Shown here piece by piece: positions 1 through 8,937 of a stretch of 13,513 nt of DNA (position 1 is the stretch's first letter; every line of letters starts with the position of its first letter). The translations under genes and the position numbers were made by a program. Origin of the DNA: Acanthamoeba lenticulata (taxonomy: Eukaryota; Discosea; Longamoebia; Acanthamoebidae); assembly GCA_002179805.1 (NCBI GenBank), contig NAVB01001062.1, forward strand, positions 1 to 13,513. Reading direction: 5' to 3'. The notes beneath the pieces were generated by a model. That model worked only from the letters and a program-made list of their open reading frames with translations. It made no database searches and was not told the origin of the DNA.

Positions 1-122
1 AAAAACAAAAAACTACAGCTGTTTCATTGCGGCAGTATTGGTAGGCCTCGCCTGATCTTGCGGACGCGGTCTGGTGCGTCGCTCCTGCACGAACAACAAA
101 TGAGAACCACACCAAGAGGTGG
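1..122 (-). other. 3' flank of the PARP-like gene
   Basis: This short stretch lies after the PARP-like stop codon (minus-strand TAA at 123-125). It has no coding signal. Reading on the minus strand it ends in a T-rich run at the window edge. I see no AATAAA polyadenylation hexamer, so the transcript end cannot be placed. Confidence 0.4.
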
Positions 123-3100
123 TTAGAGCGTTGTTTCGGGGACGTGCCTGGCCTGGGTCATGTTGTCAAAGTCCACGTTGTACATGACCCCGTTAGCGGC
201 GATCACCTGGCAGCCCGGCACGCCCGGACGGTACTTGGCCTCGATGTAGGCATTGGCGCAGCTGTCGAAGCTCTGCCACGTCCCGTCCTCTGGTTTCTGC
301 GTGTGGTATGTGAGTAAGAGCGAGCAGCTGGAAGAGGGCGAGGAGGAGGAATTCGCACGTAGAACTGCCAGGCAACTACCAGCCCGGACGCCGAAGGCAA
401 CCTGTGCGGTGGCGATGGTGGAGCGCTCACGCGATAAGGAGGAGCGGGGAACGACGACAATGAGGGGATGCCCATCATCGAGGCTGAGGATGGTGGTGAA
501 GACATGAAGCCCATCGCGGGTGGTGTGCTCGTCATGCGCGGCAGGATCCCCGGAGCGGAGAGTCCTGACGGTGGCGACGGAAACGGCGGCGGCCAATCGG
601 CTCCCAAGCGCATGCCGAAAGAGCCCGGGCTCGGCGCCGCAGTCGGCACAGGAGGACCCATCATCATAGATGGCGAGAGGGAGAAGGGCCTCGGTGTCGA
701 CGTGGGCATGGCCATGTGGATTGACGTCGACGTCGACCTCGACATTGGCATCGGCATCGGCATTCGCGCCAAGGGCGGGGTCGGGGTCGGCATCGGCATC
801 GTCAGCGGCGAAGACAAGACCGTTGTGGACGGAGTCGGCGAGAGGGAGAAGGACGACGGCGGCGATGAGCCGAACGCCGAGGTGGTGGGCGTCAAGAAGC
901 TCGTCGAAGACGAGCCCGAAGGGCTGAGCGCCAATGACGGCGCCGAGCCCACGTCCCCCAAAAATGGTAAAGAAGAAGAAGAAGAAGAAAAAGAAGACGG
1001 AGGCGAGGACGAGGACAAGGACGAGGGAAGGTAGTCCACCACGACAAGGTAACGCAACCGAAAGTGGTCGCGTGAGTGGACATGGTAGAGCGGAGCGCTG
1101 AGTGGCACCATTGGGATGTGGCCTGCGCCGAAAATAAAATATAATATAAAAAGATAATTTTTAAAAAAAAGCCGAATCAGCCCAAGTGAAGAGGACGAAG
1201 CGTCACCTCATGTGGCAAACACGCACCTTTCGGCGAATGAAGGCGGGGGCTCTGCGGCACGAGCACCCCATCGGGCAAGTGGGCGACCTTGCGGTCGAGC
1301 GTCTCCATGCTCTCATCGTATCGCGCGTCATCATTGCGGACGCTGCCGTGTCGCGTGGAGTTAACATGTCAGCGCCATGCATGCGCTTGTGTTTGTTTGT
1401 TTATTATTATTATTTGTATTTTGTTTGTGTGTGTGTGTGTCCAAGAGGTCGTCTCGCCGCGTACACGATCTCGTCGGCGAAGAACAAGCTGTTGCTGCGT
1501 TTGGGCCACTCACTCGAACCGAGCGCGGCGAGCGTATCAAGCGTGAGCAGGCGTACCGGCGTGACATCGCCCACAGCCACTTCGGCGAGCACAAAGCAGG
1601 CCTGATATATATATATATAAAAAATAAAGAAAATAAATAACAACATCAACTCCAGGCGCCAGAAGAGGAGCCAGAGAGGAAAGAAAGAGAGAGAGAGGTA
1701 TGAGTACGTTTTCATCGGGCGTGATGGGCTCGAGGGCGTGTGTGAAGCCCCGCTCCTGGTAGACGGCGTAGGCAAACTGGGACGTGAAGGCGTACGCTTT
1801 GGGCAAGTCGACTACGTGGACCAACACAGGGCGCGTCAATGTGGAGCAACAACGCGGGGGACTGTCAGCGGCGGCGGAGGCGCATACCGCCATGAGCGTG
1901 GCCAGGGAGGCCCACGGTGAGCATGTGCAAGGCGTGGTGCTTGGGCACGCCACACCACAGCAGCATCCGCTTCGTGTCTGGCGCCAGCATGACGTGCGCG
2001 TCCCCCCCCCCCAACACACATCGATCATCAGCGACTCCAGCCAGGCAGGCGTGTGTTGTGTTGTGCGTTAGGCGTTGTGTGTTGTGCCTTTAAACTTGGC
2101 CTCGAATCCGCCTTCGCTGCCGTGCACGGCCTCGGCAAAGGCGGGTCGCTCGTGAAGCTCAAAGACCTCCTTGACCTGCAGCGAGAACTTGGGGCTCTCG
2201 TTGGTCTGCGCGAGGTACTGTATCATCCTTGAGATGTTAGTCGGCTCTCGCGAGTGCAAGGCCGCTCATTCACGAGAAGGCCAGAACGACAACGACGATG
2301 ACGACGATGACGACGACGATCGAGATCTCGGGCGAGCCAACCTGCAGGATGGTCCGGTAGGCAAAGGAGTTCTTCGGGAGGGCGCTCACATGGTGCTGGA
2401 ACAGCTGCGCGTAGCAACGCTCCGCCAGGGCCTGGCCCGTCGTATCGACGATGAGAGAGGATTGATTATCGGGACTATGTTTTTCGTGGAGGATCATTGG
2501 GGGAGAGGAAGTCATGGCGCACCTCGTCGCCGAACTGGTGCTGCACCTGACGCAGCTTCAGGTAGTCGACCAGGTGCTGCAGCGAGGACAAAAAGAAGAA
2601 GAAGAAGAAGAAGAAAAAGGTTCAAAAAGACCATTTTTGTGAAAATAAAAAATAAATGAATGAAAAATGGAGATAAAAAAAAAGTAGTAGAAGGACATAC
2701 GGCAGTGGCGGTCTTGATCGAGTAAAAGTTTTGGTTGAAGTCGTGCACGAGCTGGCTGCAGCGGCCCAGCTGAGCCAATGATCACATGACGCAAGACGGG
2801 TGAGCGCGTCGTGTAGTGCATGGAGCAGGAGGAGAACTCAGACGTTCTACGAGTGTTGTGAACGCACCTGCTTGCAGGGAACGTTTTCATAGAAGTCGGC
2901 GATACGGCGTAAGATGGCGAGCTTGCCCGCATTGGTCTGGTCCGTCGCTTCGTCTTCCTCGAACCAGCGGAGGCCGGCCAGCGCCTCTTGGACGTCCTCT
3001 AGGTTGGCTTTTAAAGGGCAGCCAGCCAGTGTCGAGGTGCATGTTGTTGTTGTTGTTAGGCGCAGCAGCTCAAGGGAAAGGTGGCAATTGACTGGAAGGG

Positions 3101-3646
3101 CACCTCGGTCGATCTCGTCTTCGTCGAAGGAAGCGGCGAGGGCTTGCTTCATGCAGTCAAAGTCGATAGCGGCGGTCACCAGCTGACGCACCTTCCAGTC
3201 CAGTCCAACGGGAGCGGCACTGGGCTCCTCCATTTTGTCGCCTTGTGGAGTGCTCTTTTCCTTCTGTTCTTCTTCTTCTTCTTCGTCCTCGACGTCGGTG
3301 TCTGTCGTCGTGTCGAGCTTTTCCTTCCCCTTGGTTTCTTGGCCCTCCGCTACGGTGGTTTCTTGTTTTATCACAGAAAAGCGGTGAACAAGTTACATAA
3401 CGAAGAAGAAGATTAGGGCTCACATGCTCACCACGTACCTGTGGTTGCTTCTTCGTTTGCACCCTCGGAGCGCTGTTTCTTCTGCAAAATTTCGCTCCCC
3501 TCAGCTCAGTGAACGTCTTGTCAAGTTGCACTCGTGAGCGGGAGACGTACGTGGTTGTCAGGAGGCCCCTGTGTGGCATGCTCTGCGTTCTCGGCGGTTG
3601 AGGACGCGGGCTCTTCTTCGCTCGGCTTCTTCCTCTTGGGCGGCAT
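123..3646 (-). CDS. PARP-family protein with C-terminal WWE domain, probably catalytically inactive
   Basis: Thirteen exons (minus): 3551-3646, 3439-3481, 2868-3361, 2701-2769, 2523-2576, 2342-2431, 2088-2217, 1888-1977, 1708-1811, 1465-1601, 1227-1342, 359-1122, 123-296, giving 786 aa. All joins keep frame. Domains: basic NLS near the start (PPKRKK); acidic stretch; PARP regulatory helical domain about 99-260 (key motif DWKVRQLVTAAIDFDCMKQA); ADP-ribosyltransferase domain about 253-505 (RMLLWCGVPKH, KAYAFTSQF, LAEVAVGDV, RDHFRLRYLVV); Ser/Pro/Met linker about 506-720; WWE domain about 724-780, formed only by splicing out 297-358 (WQFY joined to KPEDGTWQSFD, then NVDFDNMTQA). Active PARPs use a His-Tyr-Glu triad. 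The aligned positions here are Cys334, Val356 and about Leu486, so I infer loss of classical polymerase activity and a possible ADP-ribose-binding or scaffold role in the nucleus. No WGR or zinc-finger domain is seen. Family call is firm; a few small exon borders (2432-2576, 1978-2087) are less sure. Confidence 0.85.
1425..1440. repeat. (TG)n microsatellite in a PARP-like intron
   Basis: About seven TG units follow TTATT/TTTG-rich sequence, all inside the intron at 1343-1464. The run is CA-rich on the sense (minus) strand, downstream of the donor. Confidence 0.8.
1605..1619. repeat. (AT)7 microsatellite at a splice acceptor
   Basis: On the minus strand the repeat runs directly into the acceptor CAG at 1602-1604 of the intron at 1602-1707. 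It takes the place of the usual pyrimidine tract. Confidence 0.8.
1978..2087 (-). other. Probable GC-AG intron in the PARP-like gene
   Basis: No GT donor here restores the frame. A GC donor (AAAG|GCACAA) with acceptor GGCGCCAG joins codons to read EAKFK-DTKRMLLWCG, which matches the spacing of the PARP fold at this point. The intron would hold a run of 11 C at 2002-2012 (plus strand). The alternative is a GT intron plus a sequencing error in that run. Confidence 0.55.
2286..2320. repeat. Imperfect GAC/GAT trinucleotide repeat in an intron
   Basis: Alternating ACG and ATG triplets lie within the PARP-like intron at 2218-2341. The coding frames flanking it join only if this repeat is removed (TILQ joined to YLAQTNES). 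Confidence 0.7.
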
Positions 3647-3733
3647 GTTTGTTGTTTGTTATTAAATCAGCCCAGATCGTATCTTGTCGGGGCACAAAGT
3701 AAATTGCTTCCAAGAAGGTATGAGCATAATAAA

Positions 3734-3741
3734 TATTTATA
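3734..3741 (-). promoter_or_regulatory. TATA box for the PARP-like gene
   Basis: The minus strand reads TATAAATA here, about 90 nt upstream of the PARP-like ATG at 3646. It is a full match to the eukaryotic TATA consensus and sits in the 129-nt spacer between two same-strand genes, so a start site near 3705-3710 is likely. The sequence also continues as an AT-rich near-palindrome (TATAAATATTTATTA), which could serve the 3' end of the upstream gene instead. Confidence 0.5.
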
Positions 3742-3758
3742 TTTTGTTTGGGCCACAA

Positions 3759-3774
3759 CTGCGGTTGGCCGCAG
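3759..3774 (-). other. Stem-loop directly after the HA-domain gene stop codon
   Basis: CTGCGG and CCGCAG form a perfect 6-bp GC-rich stem with a 4-nt loop. It begins 2 nt after the TGA (3776-3778) of the HA-domain gene, in its 3' UTR. It might help 3'-end formation; function is inference. Confidence 0.5.
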
Positions 3775-3775
3775 A

Positions 3776-6700
3776 TCAGCTGCAGAAGTCGAGCTGCTTG
3801 AGGAGCTCTTCACCGTTGTCGTCTGTCTCGGTGATGCCCCCGTCCTCGTCGCCCGCTGTCCCCAGCAGACCGGCCCCGCTCCCGAGGGCCGACGGGCCAG
3901 CGCCGCCCAAGGGGCCAGTGGTCTCGTGATTCTCCTCGAGGAAGGGGAAGGCCCCGGGCCCGGCGTTGAGGCTGGCGAGCGTGAGGTCGCCCATGCGCGG
4001 CCGCGGCGGGCTGAGCGTCGGGGCTACCTCCTCTGGCGGCGGATACTGGTGGACGATCGAGGGTGGGATGGGCGTCACCGACGTCACCGAGGGCGCGTTG
4101 GGCGTGCGCGGGAAGTGGAGCCCGTGCGCCTCGGGCGTATGCACGGCCTCGGGCGAGTCGCCGCCGGGCGAGGCGGTCATGGCGGGCGACGAGCGCTGGT
4201 GGTGGGCTCCTGCCGCAGCAGTCGACGGCAATGGCGGCGGTGGCGTCGGCGTCGGGAAACCAAAGCTGGTGGTGGCCGTCATGGAGGCCGGCGACTGACC
4301 CGAAGCCGACGATGTGGACGGCGACGAGGACGCCGAGGCCGAGGCGAGATGGTGCGGCGGCATGTTGCGGAGATGATGCGGTACGGTCATATGGCCGCCA
4401 TAGAGGGCCGACGCGGCCGTTGTCGAGGCAGGCGCGTGCTGTGGGTAGTGCGGCGGGGCGTAAGGCGCGCTCGATATGTGCTGCGCGGCGTGCATCCCGC
4501 CCGGTGGCGAGGGGGCCTAGAGCGAGCACTAAAGAGTTAGTCAATCCGTCGGTCAGCCAACCGTGTTGGCGCGCGGGCACGTACAGTGGGGTGCGGCGAG
4601 GCCGGGCCAGTCTGGGGGCTGGTCAGGACGCCGAGCGCGGCGTTGAGGTGCGACAGTGCAGTCGCAGACGAGGGCGACGGAGTCGACGACACCACGGCGC
4701 CTGACGGCGGCGACGTGACGGCATAGCCTCCTCGCGCAGCGTAGAGGTTGTCTCCGCTGCCGGCCCGCGCCATCCCGCCACCGCCCACCGTCGCAGGCCC
4801 GTACGCGTACGACGAGTAGGGCTGCTGCTGCTGCTGCTGCGGCTGCTGATGTTGGTGGTGATGCTGTTGCAGCACATAGCCCCCGTTGCCGGTGGCGTGC
4901 ACCATCGACGACGGGTCGGCAATCGACAGCTGCTGTTGGTGATGGGCGTAGTGGGCCTGGTGCTGCTGGTGGTATTGTTGCTGCTGCTGCTGCTGCGGCT
5001 GTTGCTGGGGGTAGTAGGCGTCGCCGTAGCTGTACTGTGGTGCGGCCGCGTAGTGCGAGTAGCCCGGCGTCTTCTCGCTGACACTGACACTGCTGCTGCT
5101 GCTGCCGAGCAGTGGCGAATGCAACATGGACGACGGCAGCGGCGCAGGTTGTGGCGCTGCGCCGGGCCACGAGCCAGCGCCAGCACCAGCGACACGCGCG
5201 CGTTCGGCAATCTCGCGCTCGCGCGCAAAATGGTGCATCATGAATCGCTCCATGCCCTTGAAGGCCTGCCGCAGTTCGAGCATGTGTCGGTGCATCTCCT
5301 CCTGTCGTCGCTCGAGCACTTCGATGCGTGAATACACGTAATTCATGCCACCAGCAACGCCATTCCCGTTGCCGCCGCCACCACCGTTGGTGGCGCCCGC
5401 ATAGTGTTGCTGCTGTGGTTGTGGAGGTTGCTGCTGCTGCTGTTGGTATTGAAATCGTCAGGCGACTTGATGGTGGCCTCTACAAGAAGAAGGGGAGAGG
5501 AGGAAACAGGAAGGGAAGCCATACAGGATTGCTCTTGGAGCTGTTGTTATTGTGGCCATACGAAGCGGTAACGCCAGGCAGGCCAGGGTGGATTGTCGTG
5601 GAAGGCGCTTGTGAAGCGTAGGCGTAGTAGCCCGGGTAATGGGGCGTGTAGGGCGATGGGTGTGTCGCGCCAGCACCTCCGAGGCCTGGACTGCTGGTCG
5701 CGTAGGCGGTGGCGGACTGGGCCGCCATCGTGTGCGTGGTGGTTGTGGCATTCGGCCTTGATGGAGAAGAGGAGGAGGAGGAGGAGGAAGAAGAAGAAGA
5801 GGATAAAGAGGAAGTGGTCGAAGTAGTGGTTGTCGAGGAAGAAGACATAGAAGTCGAGTGGATGGCGTCCTTGGTAGGCGCAGTATTTGACGCCGACGAG
5901 GTGGCGCGTTCAGGTTGTTGTTGTTCTTCGTCGTCCTCGTCGTCTTCGTCCTCATCACCACTGATGGTATCGTCGCCCTCAGGCTCATCGTCGGGTGAGA
6001 GTCGCTTGATGCCGTGGGCAGAGGGTGTCTTGGCGGCAACCGTGGACCGATCTGAGGCAGCTCCCTTGCGGCTTCGTTGCTGGCCCCAGTGAAAACCCAC
6101 CGATTCGAGACGAGCACGGCGCTCGTCGGACAGCTTGCCCTTGCGAAAGGTGATCTTCTGATTCTGCGCCCAGTACTTGAGAAGTGGCATCTTGTTGACG
6201 GGGATGCGGAAGTGCCCATGCTCCTCCTTGAAGCGAACCAGCTCCTCGAATTTCTGCTCCCATTGATCGTCAATCTTTCTCTTCTTGGGCGTACGCTTCG
6301 TGGTGGCTTCTGGGTTTTTGCCGTCGCTTCCGCTTTCAGCTGTCTGCGCTGCCACTTCTTCCTCTTGACTCGGGGAGTCGTCCTCATCTTCCAAATCAGC
6401 CTCATTCTGGACCCTCTTCGCATTCCTCGAAGGGTTGCGCCGTCGCTTCTTCTGTTGCAAGCCTTGAGGCTCTCCCTCTTCGCCACCTTCGCTTGCGTGG
6501 GGCGACGAGCTCTCATCGTTCCCGCTTCGGGGCGCGATTTTCTCTCCCGTGCCCCAGTCAAAGCCTATCTCATCCAGCCGCGCTTCCTTGTCCTTGGACA
6601 GTTTGCCCTCCTTCTTCTGCGTCCTCATTTTTGCCATCCATTTTCCCAATTTCGATGGTTTTGGCCTCTTGCTCCTCTTCCTGCCTCCAGCTTCGCCCGC

Positions 6701-6838
6701 ATCAGCTTCACCCACGAGGGCGGAGAGGTCACCACCGTTCTCCTCCTTCCACTCCACCAACTCCGCCAGCATGGCTGTCCACTCGGCCTCGGCCGCAGCT
6801 GCTGCCGCGCCGCTGCGCCTGCTCGCCCTTGTTTCCAT
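3776..6838 (-). CDS. Nuclear protein with two helicase-associated (HA) domains and Ser/Gln-rich tail
   Basis: Three exons (minus): 5525-6838, 4585-5439, 3776-4516; 969 aa. The ATG at 6838 (METRASRRSG) is the first in frame. HA domain 1 spans about 20-96 (WTAMLAELVEW ... KLGKWM ... EARLDEIGFDWG) with an insert in its middle. HA domain 2 spans about 193-252 (WEQKFEELVRFKEEHGHF ... RRARLESVGFHWG). Basic patches KKRRR (130) and PKKRK (184) suggest nuclear import. Then come acidic, poly-Ser and Tyr/Pro-rich stretches, a Gln/His-rich region, a short coiled coil after MNYVYSRIEVLERRQEEMHR, and an acidic C-terminus (EELLKQLDFCS). HA domains are predicted DNA-binding helical modules often fused to bacterial helicases; no helicase motif is present here. 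The first intron (5440-5524) is certain because its readthrough hits a stop, but its acceptor lies in CAG repeats and may be off by a few codons. A DNA-binding or transcriptional role is inferred. Confidence 0.8.
4821..4840. repeat. CTG/CAG repeat encoding Gln
   Basis: A run of CTG on the plus strand encodes poly-Gln on the minus strand in the second exon of the HA-domain gene. Similar runs lie at 4979-4996 and 5429-5440. They form one Gln/His-rich low-complexity region. Confidence 0.8.
5766..5800. repeat. Purine-rich trinucleotide tract encoding poly-Ser
   Basis: GAG/GAA triplets on the plus strand are read on the minus strand as a Ser homopolymer in the first exon of the HA-domain gene. 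The plus strand is almost pure purine here. Confidence 0.75.
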
Positions 6839-6955
6839 CTTCAGCGAGCAGCGGTCGTGCACAGCCACAGGCGCTTCTCGTGCCTCACAAAGTGTGTCGC
6901 GCTCTGCTGGTACAACCTGCTCCCGGTCTCGCACAGCCTGCTGCTCTGCAGCTCA

Positions 6956-6969
6956 CCTCACGCGTGAGG
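6956..6969. promoter_or_regulatory. 14-bp perfect palindrome with ACGCGT core
   Basis: CCTCACG followed by CGTGAGG forms an uninterrupted 14-bp palindrome, about 120 nt upstream of the HA-domain ATG. The centre ACGCGT equals the MluI cell-cycle box known from yeast, and CACGCGTG resembles an E-box-like dimer site. Binding in this organism is inference. Confidence 0.4.
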
Positions 6970-7056
6970 CTTCTTCTCCCCTGCGGGGTTGGCGCGGAGA
7001 CAAGAACCCACTTCATAAAACAAGCTCGAATTTTCCATTTGGCTTGAGTGCACGAG

Positions 7057-7061
7057 ATTGG
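7057..7061 (-). promoter_or_regulatory. Inverted CCAAT box
   Basis: GATTGGC on the plus strand is a CCAAT motif on the minus strand, about 220 nt upstream of the HA-domain ATG in the divergent promoter. A short motif such as this can occur by chance. Confidence 0.25.
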
Positions 7062-7123
7062 CTGCACCGGCTGGAGTTTTAGAGTGGTCGGATCTTCCCA
7101 GGTAAATTACCATTCATAACATT

Positions 7124-7166
7124 CCAACGTCCGTTATTCTTTGGCGCCAAAGTTGACCGACGTTGG
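7124..7166. promoter_or_regulatory. Extended palindrome with E2F-like core in the divergent promoter
   Basis: The core TTTGGCGCCAAA (7140-7151) is a perfect 12-bp palindrome carrying the E2F/DP consensus TTTSGCGC on both strands. Around it, outer arms CCAACGT (7124-7130) and ACGTTGG (7160-7166) are also complementary and centred within half a base of the core, so the whole ~43 bp is an imperfect palindrome. It lies about 90 nt before the coiled-coil gene ATG and about 290 nt before the HA-domain ATG. Use as an E2F site is inferred. Confidence 0.5.
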
Positions 7167-7214
7167 GTTTTGCAACGTTCGAACAAGATGCGTCCCCGCT
7201 GCTACTTCTTTTGT

Positions 7215-7224
7215 TTTATATTTT
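7215..7224 (+). promoter_or_regulatory. TATA-like element for the coiled-coil gene
   Basis: TTTATATTTT lies 33-42 nt before the ATG at 7257. It is AT-rich against a GC-rich background, but is not a perfect TATA consensus, and the 5' UTR would be very short. Confidence 0.3.
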
Positions 7225-7256
7225 AACCACGAGATTGTTAACAAGTGCCACTCAAG

Positions 7257-8763
7257 ATGCTGCTGGACCACACGCCACCTGCCGACAATAAGAAGAGGTT
7301 CGTACAAGAGGTATTGAGTCGTTAGTGGATTGAGTAGTTGGAGTAACACTTGCCTCTCCGTGTAGGAGCGCTCGCTCCAAGAAGAACAAGGAGCTGGTAC
7401 CGTTCAATCTGCCAGCAGATGGCAAAGAAAACAAAGGTGACGCGAACGTCGTAACCACGGAGCAGCTCAAACCAGTGGCACCAGCCTCGAAGCAGGCCGC
7501 CACAGAGGGTATTGAAGCGTTCCCTGAGCTGCCTCAGCAGGCGCCTGCTCCCGCTCCTGCCCCAGTTCCTGCGCTGGTAGAGGACAACGAGAAGGTCGAA
7601 CACAGCGAGCTCAGGAAGGTATCTGTGCAACGCCACACAAAGATGAAGTTCGGCTCTTGGTGGTTTTTGTTTATGCTCTCTGTGTTTGCTTCGCGTACCT
7701 TGGAGAAGGTAAACTTCGCGAACATCGATCATCGTCATGTGTTGCTCCTCTCCTTCGGCCGCCCTGTTTTGGGTGAAGAGGAGAAACCGGAGCAACCCCC
7801 CATCCCTTCTCCATGCCCTCAGCCAGCATTGATCCTCACCCCTCCTATGTGCGCTGCAGAGGCGAGAGGAGATTGAGCGGCTGCAATCGGAAAAGCGCGA
7901 GATGGAGGAGCTCCTCGTGTTCCATCAACAGCGGCTGAAGAAGAAGGACCAGGAGTTCAAGACAGAGCGCGCTGAAAAAGGTGCGGAGGCAAATCGTCTC
8001 CCGGCTCAATCCTCATCTTTGCACTCACGTGGGTCGGTGTTCCTTCGGTTTTTTTGCAGAGAAACTGCAGGCCGAGGTGACTTCGATGTCGGTGGCGATC
8101 CAAACGCTCAAGGACAGGATCGACGAGCTGGAGCGCGACCTCTCGACCGCGCGTGAGGAAAAGTCTATGGAGGAGGACAAGTCCAGGCACTTGGCCAAGC
8201 TCCACTCTGACCAGGCCCATCAGCACGCCGCCTTTATCGCCGAGGAGCAGAAGCAGCACGAAAAGCAGCTCAATGAGGCCAAGGAAAAGACGCGCCAGGT
8301 CGAGTTGCAACTGCAGGACACGCAGGAGGCCAACTCGGTCCTTCTGCAGGAGGTCGAGCAGGTGCACACGGAGCTCAAGGAGATGAAGGAGAGCCGCGAG
8401 GCCACTCAGCAGCTGGCCACGCTCACCGCCGTCAAGGACGCGTTTGCACTCCAGATCGAGGTGCAGAAGAAGGAGAACGAGACGCTCACCTCTCAGGTGG
8501 AGCAGCTTCAGCGCGAGTACGGCCCTCTTCACCTTGCGCTGTTGCTTATGTTGTCACAGTCACTGACCGCTTGTTTGTTGGTTTACAGGTTGTTCTTCAC
8601 GCTGGCGCTGGCCCTCAAGCTCAACCTCGCGCTGATGGGCCAAGCTGTGAACAAGGACGTGCACGTGCTGTGGGACCAGGCCAAGCAGGCCAAGATCCAG
8701 CCCGATCAGTTTAGCAAGTGGCTCTCTCGCCATTTGGCCGAAGTGCGACAAAGCGAGCATTAA
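7257..8763 (+). CDS. Coiled-coil protein, family not recognised
   Basis: Five exons: 7257-7297, 7366-7618, 7860-7980, 8060-8516, 8589-8763; 348 aa, with all junction phases consistent. The start (MLLDHTPPADNKKR) is the only ATG that joins in frame to the second exon. Residues 1-95 are polar and disordered, with a basic patch (KKRSARSKKNK), a KENK sequence resembling a KEN-box degron, and an Ala-Pro repeat. Residues about 98-290 are a long, charged heptad-like coiled coil, beginning REEIERLQSEKREMEELL. The last 58 residues leave the coiled coil, become hydrophobic (FFTLALALKLNLALMG) and end in an amphipathic segment (FSKWLSRHLAEVRQSEH). That could be a small helical interaction domain; I see no membrane topology I would defend. 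The protein suggests a cytoskeletal, Golgi or centrosomal adaptor, but I assign no function. Intron 2 (7619-7859) is the longest and its acceptor is the least certain. Confidence 0.72.
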
Positions 8764-8937
8764 GCGTCAAGGTCGGACTACATGCCTCGTCGTTAGTTCA
8801 CGTCCTTGGCGGGCGGGGACTCAACCAGACGACCAAACTTGTACATAACGGTTTCGATCCTTTCTTTCTCAACAAGAAGACCCACAAGAACGAGCTTGGC
8901 AAGTGAACATCATCATGTTCCTCAACGGAATGACCTA
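8764..8937. other. Short convergent 3' spacer
   Basis: This separates the stops of two convergent genes (TAA at 8761-8763 plus; TAG at 8938-8940 minus). No ORF, hairpin or AATAAA hexamer stands out, so both transcripts must end within or beyond about 174 nt and may overlap. Confidence 0.5.

Noticed and set aside
203..1111. 302-codon minus-strand ORF as a separate Ser/Pro-rich gene
   Set aside because: Its first part completes the PARP fold when joined to the exon at 1227-1342, and its end runs past a good donor at 358 into non-coding sequence. It is an internal exon, not a gene.
1465..1499. ADEIVV segment as the catalytic Glu motif of the PARP domain
   Set aside because: It lies over 60 residues before the final FRLRYL strand, whereas the catalytic Glu is normally about a dozen residues before that strand.
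1977..2088. Frameshift or pseudogene in the PARP-like gene near the poly-C run
   Set aside because: A GC-AG intron restores the frame and fits the family alignment, so a broken gene is not required, though not excluded.
2281..2330. Short repeats as a CRISPR-like or tandem array
   Set aside because: It is a simple trinucleotide repeat without spacers, inside an intron.
3656..4540. 294-codon plus-strand Arg/Gly-rich ORF
   Set aside because: Antisense shadow of the last exon of the HA-domain gene; its composition is the complement of Pro/Ser/Ala codons and it has no domain.
5458..6561. 367-codon minus-strand ORF
   Set aside because: Out-of-frame shadow of the HA-domain first exon, which carries recognisable HA domains in the other frame.
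6077..6967. 296-codon plus-strand ORF with hydrophobic stretches
   Set aside because: Antisense to the HA domains. The apparent hydrophobicity arises from complementing Glu/Lys codons.
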